The position numbers and the translations under genes are program-made. Shown in pieces: positions 1-8,560 of a DNA stretch of 64,000 nucleotides. This DNA comes from Kaistella antarctica (GTDB lineage: Bacteria > Bacteroidota > Bacteroidia > Flavobacteriales > Weeksellaceae), in contig NZ_FOIX01000003.1 of the NCBI RefSeq assembly GCF_900109615.1, forward strand, positions 1 through 64,000. Direction: 5' to 3'. The number at the start of each line of letters is the position of its first letter. Position 1 is the stretch's first letter. The notes below the pieces were generated by a model that was not told where the DNA came from, made no database searches, and was given only the letters and a program-made list of their open reading frames with translations.

Positions 1-39
1 TCAACGAAGCGTCGGCCTTTATCCTGCTGCTTTTACTCT

Positions 40-60
40 TTGGTTAATATTATTAACCAA
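40..60. repeat. Perfect 9-bp inverted repeat
   Basis: TTGGTTAAT at 40-48 pairs with ATTAACCAA at 52-60 around a 3-nt loop. No T-tract follows directly, so a terminator role for a gene left of the window is only possible. No coding region is seen between position 1 and the helicase. Confidence 0.5.
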
Positions 61-104
61 ATTATTAATTATTTTTCTTAATACAAACTTACCATCGAAA
101 CGAC

Positions 105-175
105 ATCCTTTTTCTTTTTGCCAAGGGAAAATGCGGCGGCAAAAGAAAAAGATATAGTGGAGAGCAGGTTGGTGT
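105..175. repeat. Intergenic inverted repeat upstream of the helicase
   Basis: CTTTTTCTTTTTGCC (108-122) is nearly the reverse complement of GGCAAAAGAAAAAG (138-151). The 15-nt centre is GC-richer than the surroundings, and AGATATAGTGGAGAGCAGG follows. The layout resembles the intergenic elements near 20.8, 52.0 and 61.2 kb. No protein is encoded here. Confidence 0.45.
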
Positions 176-283
176 TTTCAAAGAAGCGAAAACCTGGTTG
201 CTCCTAAAATAACTATTCTTCTTACAACTTGAAAAATTTTTTTAATTATAACAGGAGTTCAGGCGATTACCGAAATCTGTGGT

Positions 284-291
284 TATCTTTG
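284..291 (+). promoter_or_regulatory. -7 promoter box of the DEAD-box helicase gene
   Basis: TATCTTTG matches the Bacteroidetes -7 consensus TAnnTTTG and lies 13 nt before the ATG at 305, which predicts a very short 5' leader. No clear -33 TTG is visible at the usual distance. Confidence 0.6.
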
Positions 292-304
292 CAAAAAATT
301 GTTC

Positions 305-1618
305 ATGTCTACACATATCTCTGATTTAGGAATTATTCATTCCCTTCAAAACGCCTTAAAGGATTTAGAAATTACGGTTGCCACTGAAATTCAGGAGCAA
401 GTGATTCCCTTAATTCTGAATGAAACGGAAGATATGGTGGCACTTGCCAAAACGGGCACAGGTAAAACTGCCGCGTTTGGATTGCCGCTAATACAGCTTA
501 TAGAAGCGGAAAACAAGAATGTGCAAACTGTCATTTTAGCGCCAACGCGAGAATTGAGCCAGCAGATTTATACCAACCTAACTGAGTTTGCGAAATATCT
601 GCCAGAGGTTACTATGGTTTTGCTCACGGGCGGAAATACGGTGAAATCACAAGTGGAAGAACTGAAAGCGAGTCCGCAAATTATCGTGGCGACGCCAGGT
701 CGATTTTTAGATTTATTAGAGAAAGAAGCTGTCGATATCAAAGCTGTAAAACATTTGGTTTTAGACGAAGCTGATGAAATGTTTCAAGCTTTAAAAGAAG
801 ACTTGATGCCGATCCTAAAAGCGATGCCGAAAAATAGACGCACCTTTTTATTCAGTGCTACCATGCCGGGTGAACTGAAAGATGTTGTTCATAATTATAT
901 GTCGAAAAATGCCGTTTCTATCAGTGCTGATATGGCGACTGTCGGACATGAAGGGATTGATCACCAATATATCGTGGTAGAACCGATTGAGAAATTAGAT
1001 GTGCTTTTGCACTTCTTGAATTCTCAGGAGGGCGGCAGAGGAATTATTTTTTGTAAAACCAAAGCGGCTGTGAATAAACTGGCGAAAAATTTGGCAATTC
1101 GTAAAATTTCTTCTGGAGCTTTGCACGGAAGTTTGACGCAAGGAATTCGGGATCGTATTATGGATCAGTTTCGGGAAGGCTATATCGATATTTTGGTTGC
1201 CACAGATTTGGTTGCCAGAGGAATTGACGTGAAAGAATTGGCTTACGTCGTCAATTATCATTTGCCAGATACGCATGAAGCCTATGTTCACCGAAGCGGA
1301 CGAACAGGTAGAGCAGGAGCGAAGGGACTTTCGATGACGATTATTCAGCAGGAAGAAGTGAAGGAAATTGCCGATTTTGAACGGGAACTTGGAATTAAAT
1401 TTCATCCTGTAAAAAAAGCAAATGCAGAAGCAATTGAATGGAACAACACTTTGGTTTGGGCTAAAAAAGTCTTTAAAACAAAACCAAATCGCGAGATTCC
1501 AGAAGAGGTGAAGCAGCAGGTGAAAACGATTTTTCATCATTTGACGAAAGAAGAATTGGTTGATAAAGTGATTTCTAACTATTTGGCAGAGCAGACGCAA
1601 AAGACTACGGCTTCATAG
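305..1618 (+). CDS. DEAD-box ATP-dependent RNA helicase
   Basis: An SF2 RNA helicase of 437 residues that would unwind RNA duplexes in the cytoplasm, probably in ribosome assembly or RNA turnover. All hallmark motifs are present in order: AKTGTGKT (Walker A, about residue 48), PTREL, TGG, TPGR, DEAD (154-157), SAT (184-186) and HRSGRTGRAG near residue 330. After the helicase core there is about 80 residues of lysine-rich C-terminal extension without the long RG-rich tail of some RhlE proteins. The ATG at 305 is chosen over an in-frame TTG at 299 because it is an ATG placed correctly behind the TATCTTTG box. It is followed by a strong hairpin terminator and stands alone. The subfamily (RhlE/DbpA/CshA-like) cannot be settled by eye. 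Confidence 0.95.
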   Translation: MSTHISDLGIIHSLQNALKDLEITVATEIQEQVIPLILNETEDMVALAKTGTGKTAAFGLPLIQLIEAENKNVQTVILAPTRELSQQIYTNLTEFAKYLPEVTMVLLTGGNTVKSQVEELKASPQIIVATPGRFLDLLEKEAVDIKAVKHLVLDEADEMFQALKEDLMPILKAMPKNRRTFLFSATMPGELKDVVHNYMSKNAVSISADMATVGHEGIDHQYIVVEPIEKLDVLLHFLNSQEGGRGIIFCKTKAAVNKLAKNLAIRKISSGALHGSLTQGIRDRIMDQFREGYIDILVATDLVARGIDVKELAYVVNYHLPDTHEAYVHRSGRTGRAGAKGLSMTIIQQEEVKEIADFERELGIKFHPVKKANAEAIEWNNTLVWAKKVFKTKPNREIPEEVKQQVKTIFHHLTKEELVDKVISNYLAEQTQKTTAS

Positions 1619-1648
1619 ATAATTAGAATTATCTTTGATAAAAAATTG

Positions 1649-1676
1649 AAAAGCGCGAAATTGAATTCGCGCTTTT
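1649..1676. terminator. Bidirectional terminator after the helicase
   Basis: AAAAGCGCGAA (1649-1659) and TTCGCGCTTTT (1666-1676) form an 11-bp stem with a 6-nt loop, with A and T tracts on either side. It separates the plus-strand helicase from the convergent membrane operon. Confidence 0.85.
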
Positions 1677-1723
1677 GTTATTAATTTAAAGAGGAAAATT
1701 TTTAAGCAATGCGGATTTTACGG

Positions 1724-2212
1724 TTATTTAATCTGGTTTGCTTTTTCATCATAAAGACCAAACAAAAGGCTGTTTCCGCGGTCATCTATTTTTAAACCTC
1801 CATATTTTGCTTGCTCATATTTTTTGCCCTGGCCTTCTTGAAAGAAGAATGATTCGGCGCCAATATTCATGTTCCAAGGGTCGGAGGAACTGTATTCTAT
1901 GGCATGTTCCTCAGGTTTTAAAGGTGTAAGGTTTTTTTGAAATCTTACTTTTCTAGCAATTCCGTCGGATCCAATTTTAACAATGCAATAGCCACGTTTT
2001 GGTGACTTTTCTGCATCGAAGTTTTCGGAAATTTCATACCGTAAAATCATGTAATCGCCCTGCATTAAGGAGCGTGGATCAACTGGCGCTAGCTCAAGTA
2101 ATACCAGTTTTCCATTCTTTAATAATTCTTCTTTTTTGTAGACAGTAAAGTTGAAGTAGACCAGTAAAACAACCAAATTTAGAAGAATCAGATACCATTT
2201 ATACTTTTTCAT
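1724..2212 (-). CDS. GDYXXLXY domain membrane-anchored protein
   Basis: A 162-residue protein with one N-terminal membrane segment (about residues 6-24) and an extracytoplasmic domain. It carries the family signature QGDYMILRY near residue 51, preceded by the conserved PVDPRS turn. This is the GDYXXLXY domain family, whose biochemical role is unknown. It is the last gene of a three-gene operon: its start overlaps the end of the DUF4401 gene by 14 nt, which suggests translational coupling. The co-occurrence DUF2157-DUF4401-GDYXXLXY is a known conserved arrangement. Function beyond a membrane complex is not inferable from the sequence. Confidence 0.9.
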   Translation of the reverse strand: MKKYKWYLILLNLVVLLVYFNFTVYKKEELLKNGKLVLLELAPVDPRSLMQGDYMILRYEISENFDAEKSPKRGYCIVKIGSDGIARKVRFQKNLTPLKPEEHAIEYSSSDPWNMNIGAESFFFQEGQGKKYEQAKYGGLKIDDRGNSLLFGLYDEKANQIK

Positions 2213-3272
2213 TAGACATCAGTTTTTTATGCGTGAACAGGTAAATCATCAGAAAAAGAATTCCCGAAGAAAAAAGAATAATTGATTTGGTAAGCAAGGT
2301 GAAATGAAGATCGTAGTAATACATGGAAATGGAATAAATAAATCCAATAATTCCCAAGGCGAAACCCGTCCTATAATTAACCAGAAAACTCAGCAGAATA
2401 ATCAAGATGGTACCAGATATTGCCGGCGAATAGATGGTCGGAGCCAACAGAAGTACTGTAGCAACCGCGATCATTATTTTATGTTTAATATTTGTAATTT
2501 TTAAAATCGAAAAAAGAATAGAAACGATATAAAGGATTGCAAACAAAATGACAAGGGAAACAATAATTTTAAAGACGGGCGAAAGTTCCACAATTCCGAA
2601 TTTACTAATGTAGATTAACAGTCCTAAAAAGGTGAAAACCAAGGCGGAACGGAGCGGTTCATACAATTGCGATATTCTGTTTTTCTGCATCATGAATTTG
2701 GCTTCAGTCAGGAAAATAAAAGTAAGGACAATAGCGATTATTGCAGTATATAGATTAATAAGGAAATGCCATTCATTTAAAGTAATTAGGGCCAGAATAG
2801 AACCATTTATAATAAGAAGAGACACGAATGACATCATGTAATTATCAACGATAAAGAGCGCTAGTACTGCAATGACTAGAAAGATAATGCAAATGACACT
2901 TTTAGATGCTTCCTGATCTACAAGTGAAATTCCGACTAAAACAAAACCGATGAGGTAGGAAGAAACACTTAAGGTATCGGTAATTATTTTATCAGATATT
3001 CTATTTAAGAACAAGGCGCCGGCGATACAAATCCCTCCAAATATAAGCATGGCAGTTTTCGAGTCAAAAAGATTTGAGACAAACAGAAAAGCGATAAAGG
3101 CTATACTCGCCAGCAATCCGCCGAGAACCGATAATATTTTAATGGCTAAAGACTGATTGTCTTCTTTTTTCTCGTAGTCTTTTACGATAGCGTCTTCATC
3201 AAAAGTTAGGTTTGCTTGACTTTTACTTTGAAGATATTGAAGAAGTTCTTGGACGTTTTCTTTATTTCTCAT
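2199..3272 (-). CDS. DUF4401 polytopic membrane protein
   Basis: A 357-residue integral membrane protein. A short charged N-terminal stretch of about 45 residues precedes roughly ten hydrophobic segments, matching the DUF4401 family. It lies in the middle of the operon, overlapping the upstream DUF2157 gene by 11 nt and the downstream GDYXXLXY gene by 14 nt. No catalytic motif is visible. The tight overlaps suggest that the three products are made in fixed proportion and may form one membrane complex; that is inference. Confidence 0.85.
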   Translation of the reverse strand: MRNKENVQELLQYLQSKSQANLTFDEDAIVKDYEKKEDNQSLAIKILSVLGGLLASIAFIAFLFVSNLFDSKTAMLIFGGICIAGALFLNRISDKIITDTLSVSSYLIGFVLVGISLVDQEASKSVICIIFLVIAVLALFIVDNYMMSFVSLLIINGSILALITLNEWHFLINLYTAIIAIVLTFIFLTEAKFMMQKNRISQLYEPLRSALVFTFLGLLIYISKFGIVELSPVFKIIVSLVILFAILYIVSILFSILKITNIKHKIMIAVATVLLLAPTIYSPAISGTILIILLSFLVNYRTGFALGIIGFIYSISMYYYDLHFTLLTKSIILFSSGILFLMIYLFTHKKLMSNEKV

Positions 3273-4218
3273 TTTTCCATTTCTTTTGTAAGGTTAGCAA
3301 ATTCTTGATCACCAAAGTAATGCTGACAATTATAAAAATACCTAAAAGCAAGATCGTTCCTTCATCCAGTGAGTTTTTCAACATAATCGCAGAGATGATT
3401 ATAATAATACTAAAAGGAATCACCGCAAAATAGAAAACGGCCTTTTCAGTCCAGGAATACCATATTCCTAGGGCGTAAATAATGACCACCATCCCAATTA
3501 AAAAAGGGAAACTGGGGCTGTCAGGAATAGAAATCCCAAGCACCATTCCTATGGTCGCAAAAGTGATTGCGGCTAAGGAAACGATGTTTAAAAACCACTT
3601 TGGAACTTCAACATCTTTTTTAAATTTCGAAACTAAAACGGCTGCAATAACTGCTGAAGCGTTGAGTAGAAAGAGCACTGTGCAAATGAAGACGGGCGAC
3701 CAATCTTTAGCAACCTGTTGCGAATAAAAATAAAAAGTAGTGTTGACCAATAATAAAAAGAGCAGCCACAACGGTGCAAACCCTGAAATGAATACCCACA
3801 ATGCAATGAAGACCGTCCAGCCTAGAAAGAAATCATAAGCGTTCGCTCCAGTCTGATAAATCTGTCCGTAAACGGCAAACAAAGCACCGACTAAAGCTGC
3901 AGCTCCAGTGAGAATGATATTCCGAATAGTTTTACTCAGCTTCGCAAAAAGTACAACGCAAGTTGTCGCAACGATTAATAATTCTGTCAGACCGATTTTG
4001 ACAAATTTGTTGAGGTCAGCCCAATTATAGGCGAAAAAGAAAATTATTCCGGAGACCGTAAATCCAATCCCGAGTGTAATGTAAAACAAACGCAAAAAAT
4101 GCTGCCAGGTTTCCCTGGTGTTGTAAATTTCGTCGGTAAAGATTTTTGCAATTCCTGGTTTATCGATATTGCTATGTCGACTGATGATTTCCAGGTCTTG
4201 CCGTTGAATATCTTTCAT
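3262..4218 (-). CDS. DUF2157 polytopic membrane protein
   Basis: A 318-residue protein with a soluble N-terminal segment of about 45 residues followed by eight to ten transmembrane segments, as in DUF2157 proteins. The N-terminal region (IQRQDLEIISRHSNI...) corresponds to the soluble helix part of the family. It is the first gene of the DUF2157-DUF4401-GDYXXLXY operon and overlaps the next gene by 11 nt. The family is widespread in Bacteroidetes and Proteobacteria without an assigned function. Confidence 0.87.
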   Translation of the reverse strand: MKDIQRQDLEIISRHSNIDKPGIAKIFTDEIYNTRETWQHFLRLFYITLGIGFTVSGIIFFFAYNWADLNKFVKIGLTELLIVATTCVVLFAKLSKTIRNIILTGAAALVGALFAVYGQIYQTGANAYDFFLGWTVFIALWVFISGFAPLWLLFLLLVNTTFYFYSQQVAKDWSPVFICTVLFLLNASAVIAAVLVSKFKKDVEVPKWFLNIVSLAAITFATIGMVLGISIPDSPSFPFLIGMVVIIYALGIWYSWTEKAVFYFAVIPFSIIIIISAIMLKNSLDEGTILLLGIFIIVSITLVIKNLLTLQKKWKNEK

Positions 4219-4389
4219 GAAATGATTACTTCTAGTTTAATTTAATTTCGATCTTTACTAAAAAATTATCCATTTTAGATATCAGGCCAACAGATCAGAT
4301 GTGAAATTTTAAGAATGTTAAAGTACGAAAAGCACAGACATGAAATGAAAAATTTGAGTAAAAATGTTGCAGCTGCATTTTAAACAAAA

Positions 4390-4422
4390 AAAGCAGTTTT
4401 AATTTTAGATTAAAACTGCTTT
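4390..4422. terminator. Hairpin terminator, cupin gene
   Basis: AAAGCAGTTTTAA (4390-4402) and TTAAAACTGCTTT (4410-4422) form a perfect 13-bp stem with a 7-nt loop. On the minus strand it is followed by a run of Ts, so it would stop transcription of the cupin gene that ends at 4504. Confidence 0.85.
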
Positions 4423-4503
4423 ATATTTTTGATGCTCTAAGTTGATTCATTCTCTTCATCGACTGTTTTTAGAGCAGCGTTTATTTTAAGAATGCTTTTG
4501 ATT

Positions 4504-4842
4504 TTATTCAATAACTTTTTCCACTCTCGCTACACTGTCGAATTTTGATAAAGTCAATCGGACAATGCTATCTTCCTGAGCTAGTAAATCGTGCGGAACA
4601 TTGGCTTCCAGCGAAATTAAATCACCCGTCCTTAAAGACATTTTTTCGCCCTTCACGCCGAATTCAATAGCGCCTTCGTGAATTTCCACCGTAATTGGAA
4701 AGCCCGCTTTGTGTTCTTTCATGGTTTGGCCTTTCCTGAAAAGAATTCGAATTTCTTTGGATGATTCGGTCTCCATCATTACGGTGACGGCTACTTTATC
4801 TTCATTGTAATTAAGGTCGTTTCTTAAAGATGCTGTTTTCAT
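4504..4842 (-). CDS. Cupin-domain protein
   Basis: A 112-residue single-domain cupin. The beta-barrel motif is visible as KEHKAGFPITVEIHEGAIEF followed by LRTGDLISLEANVPHDL. The second motif keeps a metal-type histidine (PH), and the first has H and E residues at about the expected positions. Such small cupins bind a metal or a small ligand, and the substrate cannot be told. The ATG at 4842 is chosen because the nine extra upstream codons (MKLIIKIEL) are AT-rich and not cupin-like. It is monocistronic, with a strong terminator downstream. Confidence 0.8.
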   Translation of the reverse strand: MKTASLRNDLNYNEDKVAVTVMMETESSKEIRILFRKGQTMKEHKAGFPITVEIHEGAIEFGVKGEKMSLRTGDLISLEANVPHDLLAQEDSIVRLTLSKFDSVARVEKVIE

Positions 4843-4972
4843 AAGTTCGATTTTTATTATAAGCTTCAAGTTAATTAAATCTTTCCAATAATGTACTTTG
4901 ACTCTGCACCAATTTGAAAAAGACCTACTTGATAAACCTCAAAGAAAGAGCGAAATTGAAATTCTCCGAAAT

Positions 4973-5224
4973 TTAGAGTGTTAAGTTTCGATTTTTCACC
5001 TCCGCTTCCAAGGCTTTTTTCTTGGTTCTGTTTTTTGCGAGCATTGGAATGAAGAAGAAAGGAAAAAACGTTAAAATCCCAAATCCATTTTTAATGGTAC
5101 TGTACGTGGCAACTCCGATCATAACGCCAAATAATACCGCGTGAACAATATTGGTTGATTTTATTTTCTTTAGTTCTAATAGCAGTATTTTGTCCGTCAA
5201 TTGCGATAGTTCTTCTTCCTTCAT
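4973..5224 (-). CDS. Small two-TM protein, paralogue of the protein at 17104-17391
   Basis: An 83-residue protein with an N-terminal amphipathic/charged stretch, two hydrophobic segments (about 28-42 and 48-62) and a lysine-rich C-terminus (KNRTKKKALEAEVKNR). The central block TIKNGFGILTFFPFFFIP is strikingly like TIKKGFSFFTFFPLFFAP in the 95-residue protein encoded 12 kb away, and both end in a charged helix with a KA-x5-6-E pattern. I do not recognise a named family. No operon partner is evident. Confidence 0.75.
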   Translation of the reverse strand: MKEEELSQLTDKILLLELKKIKSTNIVHAVLFGVMIGVATYSTIKNGFGILTFFPFFFIPMLAKNRTKKKALEAEVKNRNLTL

Positions 5225-5292
5225 TTAAGTTTTTTTTAGAATTTAATTGTGGTGATAAGTTTTTAAAAGTGCGGGGGCAAAACTAAACTTAT

Positions 5293-6420
5293 TTATTTTT
5301 TCCAGGATTGCGTTCTCACTTTAACTGTTAATTTCATTCCTAACTTTGTCACATCAATCGACTTGTTGGTTAAAACAAAAAGTCCGTAGTTGTTGACCTT
5401 GTCGATGGCGATGAAACTTGAATATCCGCCTGACATGCCACTGTGCCAAACCATATTTTCATTTCCTAACATTTTATCAACCTGCGAAGGCAAGATCCAG
5501 CCAAGTCCCGTTTCTCCGTCGAACTGTTGCTGATGAGTTGCCAATAAAGATTTAGAAATTGGTGAAGCGCGCTCGTTCAAATTGGCTTTTACAAATTTCA
5601 CCATATCGTTACCATTCGATAAAAAAGACCCAGCGCCCGTTAAAACATGATCAGTCCAAACTGGAGTTGGGCTTCCATTTTCATCATATCCCTGAATAAT
5701 TTTTGATTGATGAACAGGCTTAACCGTTACAAAAGTTTGGGTCATGCCAAGTGGCTTAAGTAGTTTTTCTTTAACCAGTTGCTCATATTTCACGTCAGTT
5801 TTTAGTTCTAATAAATGACCCAATAAACCCATTCCAAAATTTGAATAGTCAAAAATCCCTTCAGCCTTTTTTCCTTCGCAAGACTTTAGGTAATCATAAA
5901 TATCTTGCGTAACCAAATCTTTATAAGGATTGGAATCGTCCGTCATTTTTGCTATAAAAGAGTTTGGGAGTGAGGGAAAGCCAGACCGATGAGTTGCTAA
6001 ATGGCGCAATGTAGTTTTCTGGGCATTTGCTGGAAGTATCACTTTATCGTTTAAGAGAATTTTAATGGGGTCATCCAACTTTAATTTACCTTCATCAATC
6101 AGCAATTGCAAGGTTGAGGTTGTAAAAAGTTTGCTCGTCGAAGCCAGTTCGAAAATCGTCGTGCTATCAGGTAAAATGCCTTTTCCTTTTTCAGCAGTGC
6201 CGAATCCTTTTAGATATACTTTGTCACCCTTTACCACGCCAACAACAACTCCATACGCATTTCCTTTAGCAATAAATTGATTGACCTGAATGTCTATAGA
6301 TCGCTCGAGATTTTTTTTGTCTTCAATGTTGGCCGATTTGAACTTTATAAAAAGATAAACTCCAGCCAGGATTGCAAGCGAACTTAAGACTATTATTCCT
6401 GTAATTTTAATTACTCTCAA
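5293..6420 (-). CDS. Beta-lactamase-family serine hydrolase
   Basis: A 375-residue membrane-anchored hydrolase of the class C beta-lactamase/DD-peptidase fold. An N-terminal membrane anchor (about residues 5-25) is followed by the active-site motifs STSK (SxxK) near residue 94, YSN near 192, and HSGMSGG (the KTG-equivalent H-x-G) near 328. The family includes penicillin-binding-like peptidases and esterases, and substrate and antibiotic relevance cannot be inferred. The only available start is TTG at 6420: an in-frame TAA lies seven codons upstream and the anchor begins right after it. It is followed downstream by the small two-TM gene. Confidence 0.85.
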   Translation of the reverse strand: MRVIKITGIIVLSSLAILAGVYLFIKFKSANIEDKKNLERSIDIQVNQFIAKGNAYGVVVGVVKGDKVYLKGFGTAEKGKGILPDSTTIFELASTSKLFTTSTLQLLIDEGKLKLDDPIKILLNDKVILPANAQKTTLRHLATHRSGFPSLPNSFIAKMTDDSNPYKDLVTQDIYDYLKSCEGKKAEGIFDYSNFGMGLLGHLLELKTDVKYEQLVKEKLLKPLGMTQTFVTVKPVHQSKIIQGYDENGSPTPVWTDHVLTGAGSFLSNGNDMVKFVKANLNERASPISKSLLATHQQQFDGETGLGWILPSQVDKMLGNENMVWHSGMSGGYSSFIAIDKVNNYGLFVLTNKSIDVTKLGMKLTVKVRTQSWKK

Positions 6421-6504
6421 CGTTGGGTTATTCTGGTGTTAATGATGTTTTTTTGCTGAGTTTTTAAGCCCGATGATTTTTGATGTCAGTTGGTACGAGC
6501 TTTT

Positions 6505-6930
6505 TCAGGGCAGCATTCCGAATTGGTTAATCTCTTGTTTCCCATTTTCGGACAAAGAAAAACGCAGATCGGTCCAAGCCGTTCCTTCGATTCCTTTTAG
6601 GATAATCGTATTTTTAATTTTGCTAATTGTGAATAAGAAATCTGCCCGCTTGGCGTCTTTGACTGCAGAGAGGTCAGTGAGTTTCGTCATCCCATATTCG
6701 TCGATTGCTTGTGGTTGATTGTTGAGAATGCTGAACTCTAAATTAAGCCAGGCAGTTCCTTGCAAACTCTGCATTTTAATTCCTTTTTCCGTGTTTTCAA
6801 TGATTATTTTAAAGTCCTTCAGATCGACTGGTTTCTTTTCTTGACCTGTTAATTTTAAACTTGTCAGCAATAAAAAAACCAATACTCCAAAGTTAAATAG
6901 TGGCCTGATTAAATTCAATTTTATATTCAT
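6505..6930 (-). CDS. Secreted protein with two internal repeats, unknown function
   Basis: A 141-residue protein with a hydrophobic N-terminal signal segment (about residues 10-29). The mature part consists of two imperfect copies of a motif of about 40 residues. Copy one contains LQGTAWLNLEFSI and ends DEYGM; copy two contains IEGTAWTDLRFSL and ends NQFGM. The consensus is GTAW-x2-L-x-FS(I/L), then about 10 residues, then YGM or FGM. I do not recognise a family. The duplication suggests a small two-lobed periplasmic or surface protein. It lies upstream of the serine hydrolase gene in the same direction. Confidence 0.7.
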   Translation of the reverse strand: MNIKLNLIRPLFNFGVLVFLLLTSLKLTGQEKKPVDLKDFKIIIENTEKGIKMQSLQGTAWLNLEFSILNNQPQAIDEYGMTKLTDLSAVKDAKRADFLFTISKIKNTIILKGIEGTAWTDLRFSLSENGKQEINQFGMLP

Positions 6931-7145
6931 GTCTATGATATTTTATTTTAGGTTCGTTTGATATTTTAACAATATTAAACGGTTGGCAAATCAGTCACTC
7001 GAAAACAAATATATCGAAAATTTAGCCTTTTAAGAAAAATAATTTTTAATGAAATCAGAGCGATTTGCAAACTCTTGGAGAATGTATAGAATTTAGCTGA
7101 TTCTTCGTACCTGCGCTAAGTTGAAAAGTTTCTAAAATTTAAGAA

Positions 7146-7247
7146 TCACCCTGAAATTGTTTTGAGTAAACCGACAACCACTATTCCGACGGCGATTGCT
7201 ATTGGAATATAATATTCTTTTTTTTCATAAAATTTTCTCTGATCCAT
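7146..7247 (-). CDS. 33-residue single-TM microprotein
   Basis: A short frame with an ATG at 7247 encodes a charged N-terminus (MDQRKFYEKKEYY) followed by one hydrophobic helix (IPIAIAVGIVVVGLL) and KTISG. The topology is that of a small bitopic membrane protein. It lies in the otherwise gene-free stretch 6931-7451. Support is only the start codon, the length and the amphipathic design, so it could be a chance frame. Confidence 0.4.
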   Translation of the reverse strand: MDQRKFYEKKEYYIPIAIAVGIVVVGLLKTISG

Positions 7248-7451
7248 TTCTCTTATTTATTTGGTTGAAGTGCGATTCATTAATAAATTGCCGATTTTGT
7301 TTACCGAAGATAGCCCTTAATCAACAACTTTGCTTGGAACATAGATGAAAAATATTCCAAATAATACCAATGCTAATTTTCATTTCGACAAGCTTCATGC
7401 TATTCTTCAATAGTTCTTAGATTATTCCATTGTGGTCTCCAACATCAAAGG

Positions 7452-8261
7452 TTATTTCAGATAATTCGTAATGGGAACCAATTCATATTTCGGACTTCTT
7501 TTCATAAACATATCGAAAAACGCCGCGTGCGTACTACCCGACAAAATTAAAATACGGTCGCTATCATTCACTTTAACCCGGTTGATATTGGCAAACATTT
7601 TCAAATTCCTCAAGTAAAAATCTCCTGCCGCATCGGCGCCCTCGAAATTGTCTTCCGTGTTGACATAGGTTAATAGATCGGCATTTAAATTAATCATCGC
7701 ATCATAATAACTTTGCTCATTCATTTTGATAAACCGATTAATTAAAGGCTCTGTATATAGACTTTCTAATATTTTCTTAATTGCTTTCTGACCGTTTAAA
7801 TAGGTTTTCGCCTCAATTTCATGCGCAAGTTCATCGATTCCCATATAATTATAGCCTAACTGTTTATCGATTCCAATCATCTTTTTGGTCTGCGATAATC
7901 GTCCGATCTCAAAAGCGATAAATTGCGTTTCGTTTTGAAAAGCCGTTTCTTTTGTGGGATCAACTAAATATCCAGCATAGTTTTTTTCAAGTGCATCCTG
8001 TTCTTTCGGCTCAGCTTCTACCAGAATAATGGTCGGTTTAAATTCGGCCAGTAATTGATTTAAATTTGCGAGCTGATCTTTATTCGCCTTTAGTTTAGGA
8101 TCAAACTCACTTTTATACTGATCAGTCGTGTAACCCATGTGGAAAGTTCCCACATTTAAAACTTTGACTTTTTGGGTCAAAGTTTCCTCGTTTAATTTTT
8201 CTTTTTTTCCACAGGAGACTAAGATCAATGTGGTAAAAGTTAGTATTAATATTTTTTTCAT
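7452..8261 (-). CDS. DUF5694-type lipoprotein
   Basis: A 269-residue lipoprotein with a type II signal peptide and lipobox ending SCGKK (Cys about residue 17). The mature domain has LNVGTFHMGYT and IILVEAEP motifs, plus a later RILILSGSTHAAFFDMF segment, which resembles the TraB/ChaN-like erythromycin esterase superfamily; the closest family by eye is DUF5694. The conserved glutamates (VEAEP) and histidines (TFHMG, GSTHAA) are where such proteins keep putative catalytic or metal residues. No enzymatic activity is assigned to the family. It is the last gene of a minus-strand cluster. Confidence 0.75.
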   Translation of the reverse strand: MKKILILTFTTLILVSCGKKEKLNEETLTQKVKVLNVGTFHMGYTTDQYKSEFDPKLKANKDQLANLNQLLAEFKPTIILVEAEPKEQDALEKNYAGYLVDPTKETAFQNETQFIAFEIGRLSQTKKMIGIDKQLGYNYMGIDELAHEIEAKTYLNGQKAIKKILESLYTEPLINRFIKMNEQSYYDAMINLNADLLTYVNTEDNFEGADAAGDFYLRNLKMFANINRVKVNDSDRILILSGSTHAAFFDMFMKRSPKYELVPITNYLK

Positions 8262-8287
8262 ACGATAAGTTTCAAATCAGTTTTGAT

Positions 8288-8545
8288 CTATTTCTCCTTT
8301 GTTAATTCAATTTTTTTATCACTGATAAAAAGAATACAATCCACTTTAAACCAACCGAAAATCGTTGCTTTTATATGCTCTTTCTCGTTTTTGGAGTTGA
8401 TAATATGTCCAGTTAAATTTGAGGAAACTAGTCCGAACTTTTTATCCTGCAGGTCGTTATTTACATAAAGTGGTTCGCCATCAAACCAGGTGTTAATAAT
8501 TTTAATCGCGTTGTTTTCGTAATTCGCTGTCCAGATGCTTTTCAT
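8288..8545 (-). CDS. Hypothetical protein, 85 residues
   Basis: A soluble acidic/lysine-containing protein without signal peptide. It begins MKSIWTANYENNAIKIINTWFDGEPLYVN and contains FGWFKVDCILFISDKKIEL. The pattern of short beta-strands suggests a small beta-sandwich, but I recognise no family. It lies 26 bp upstream of the DUF5694 lipoprotein gene and 15 bp downstream of another small lipoprotein gene, consistent with one operon. Confidence 0.65.
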   Translation of the reverse strand: MKSIWTANYENNAIKIINTWFDGEPLYVNNDLQDKKFGLVSSNLTGHIINSKNEKEHIKATIFGWFKVDCILFISDKKIELTKEK

Positions 8546-8560
8546 TTTTTAGGTGTCGAT

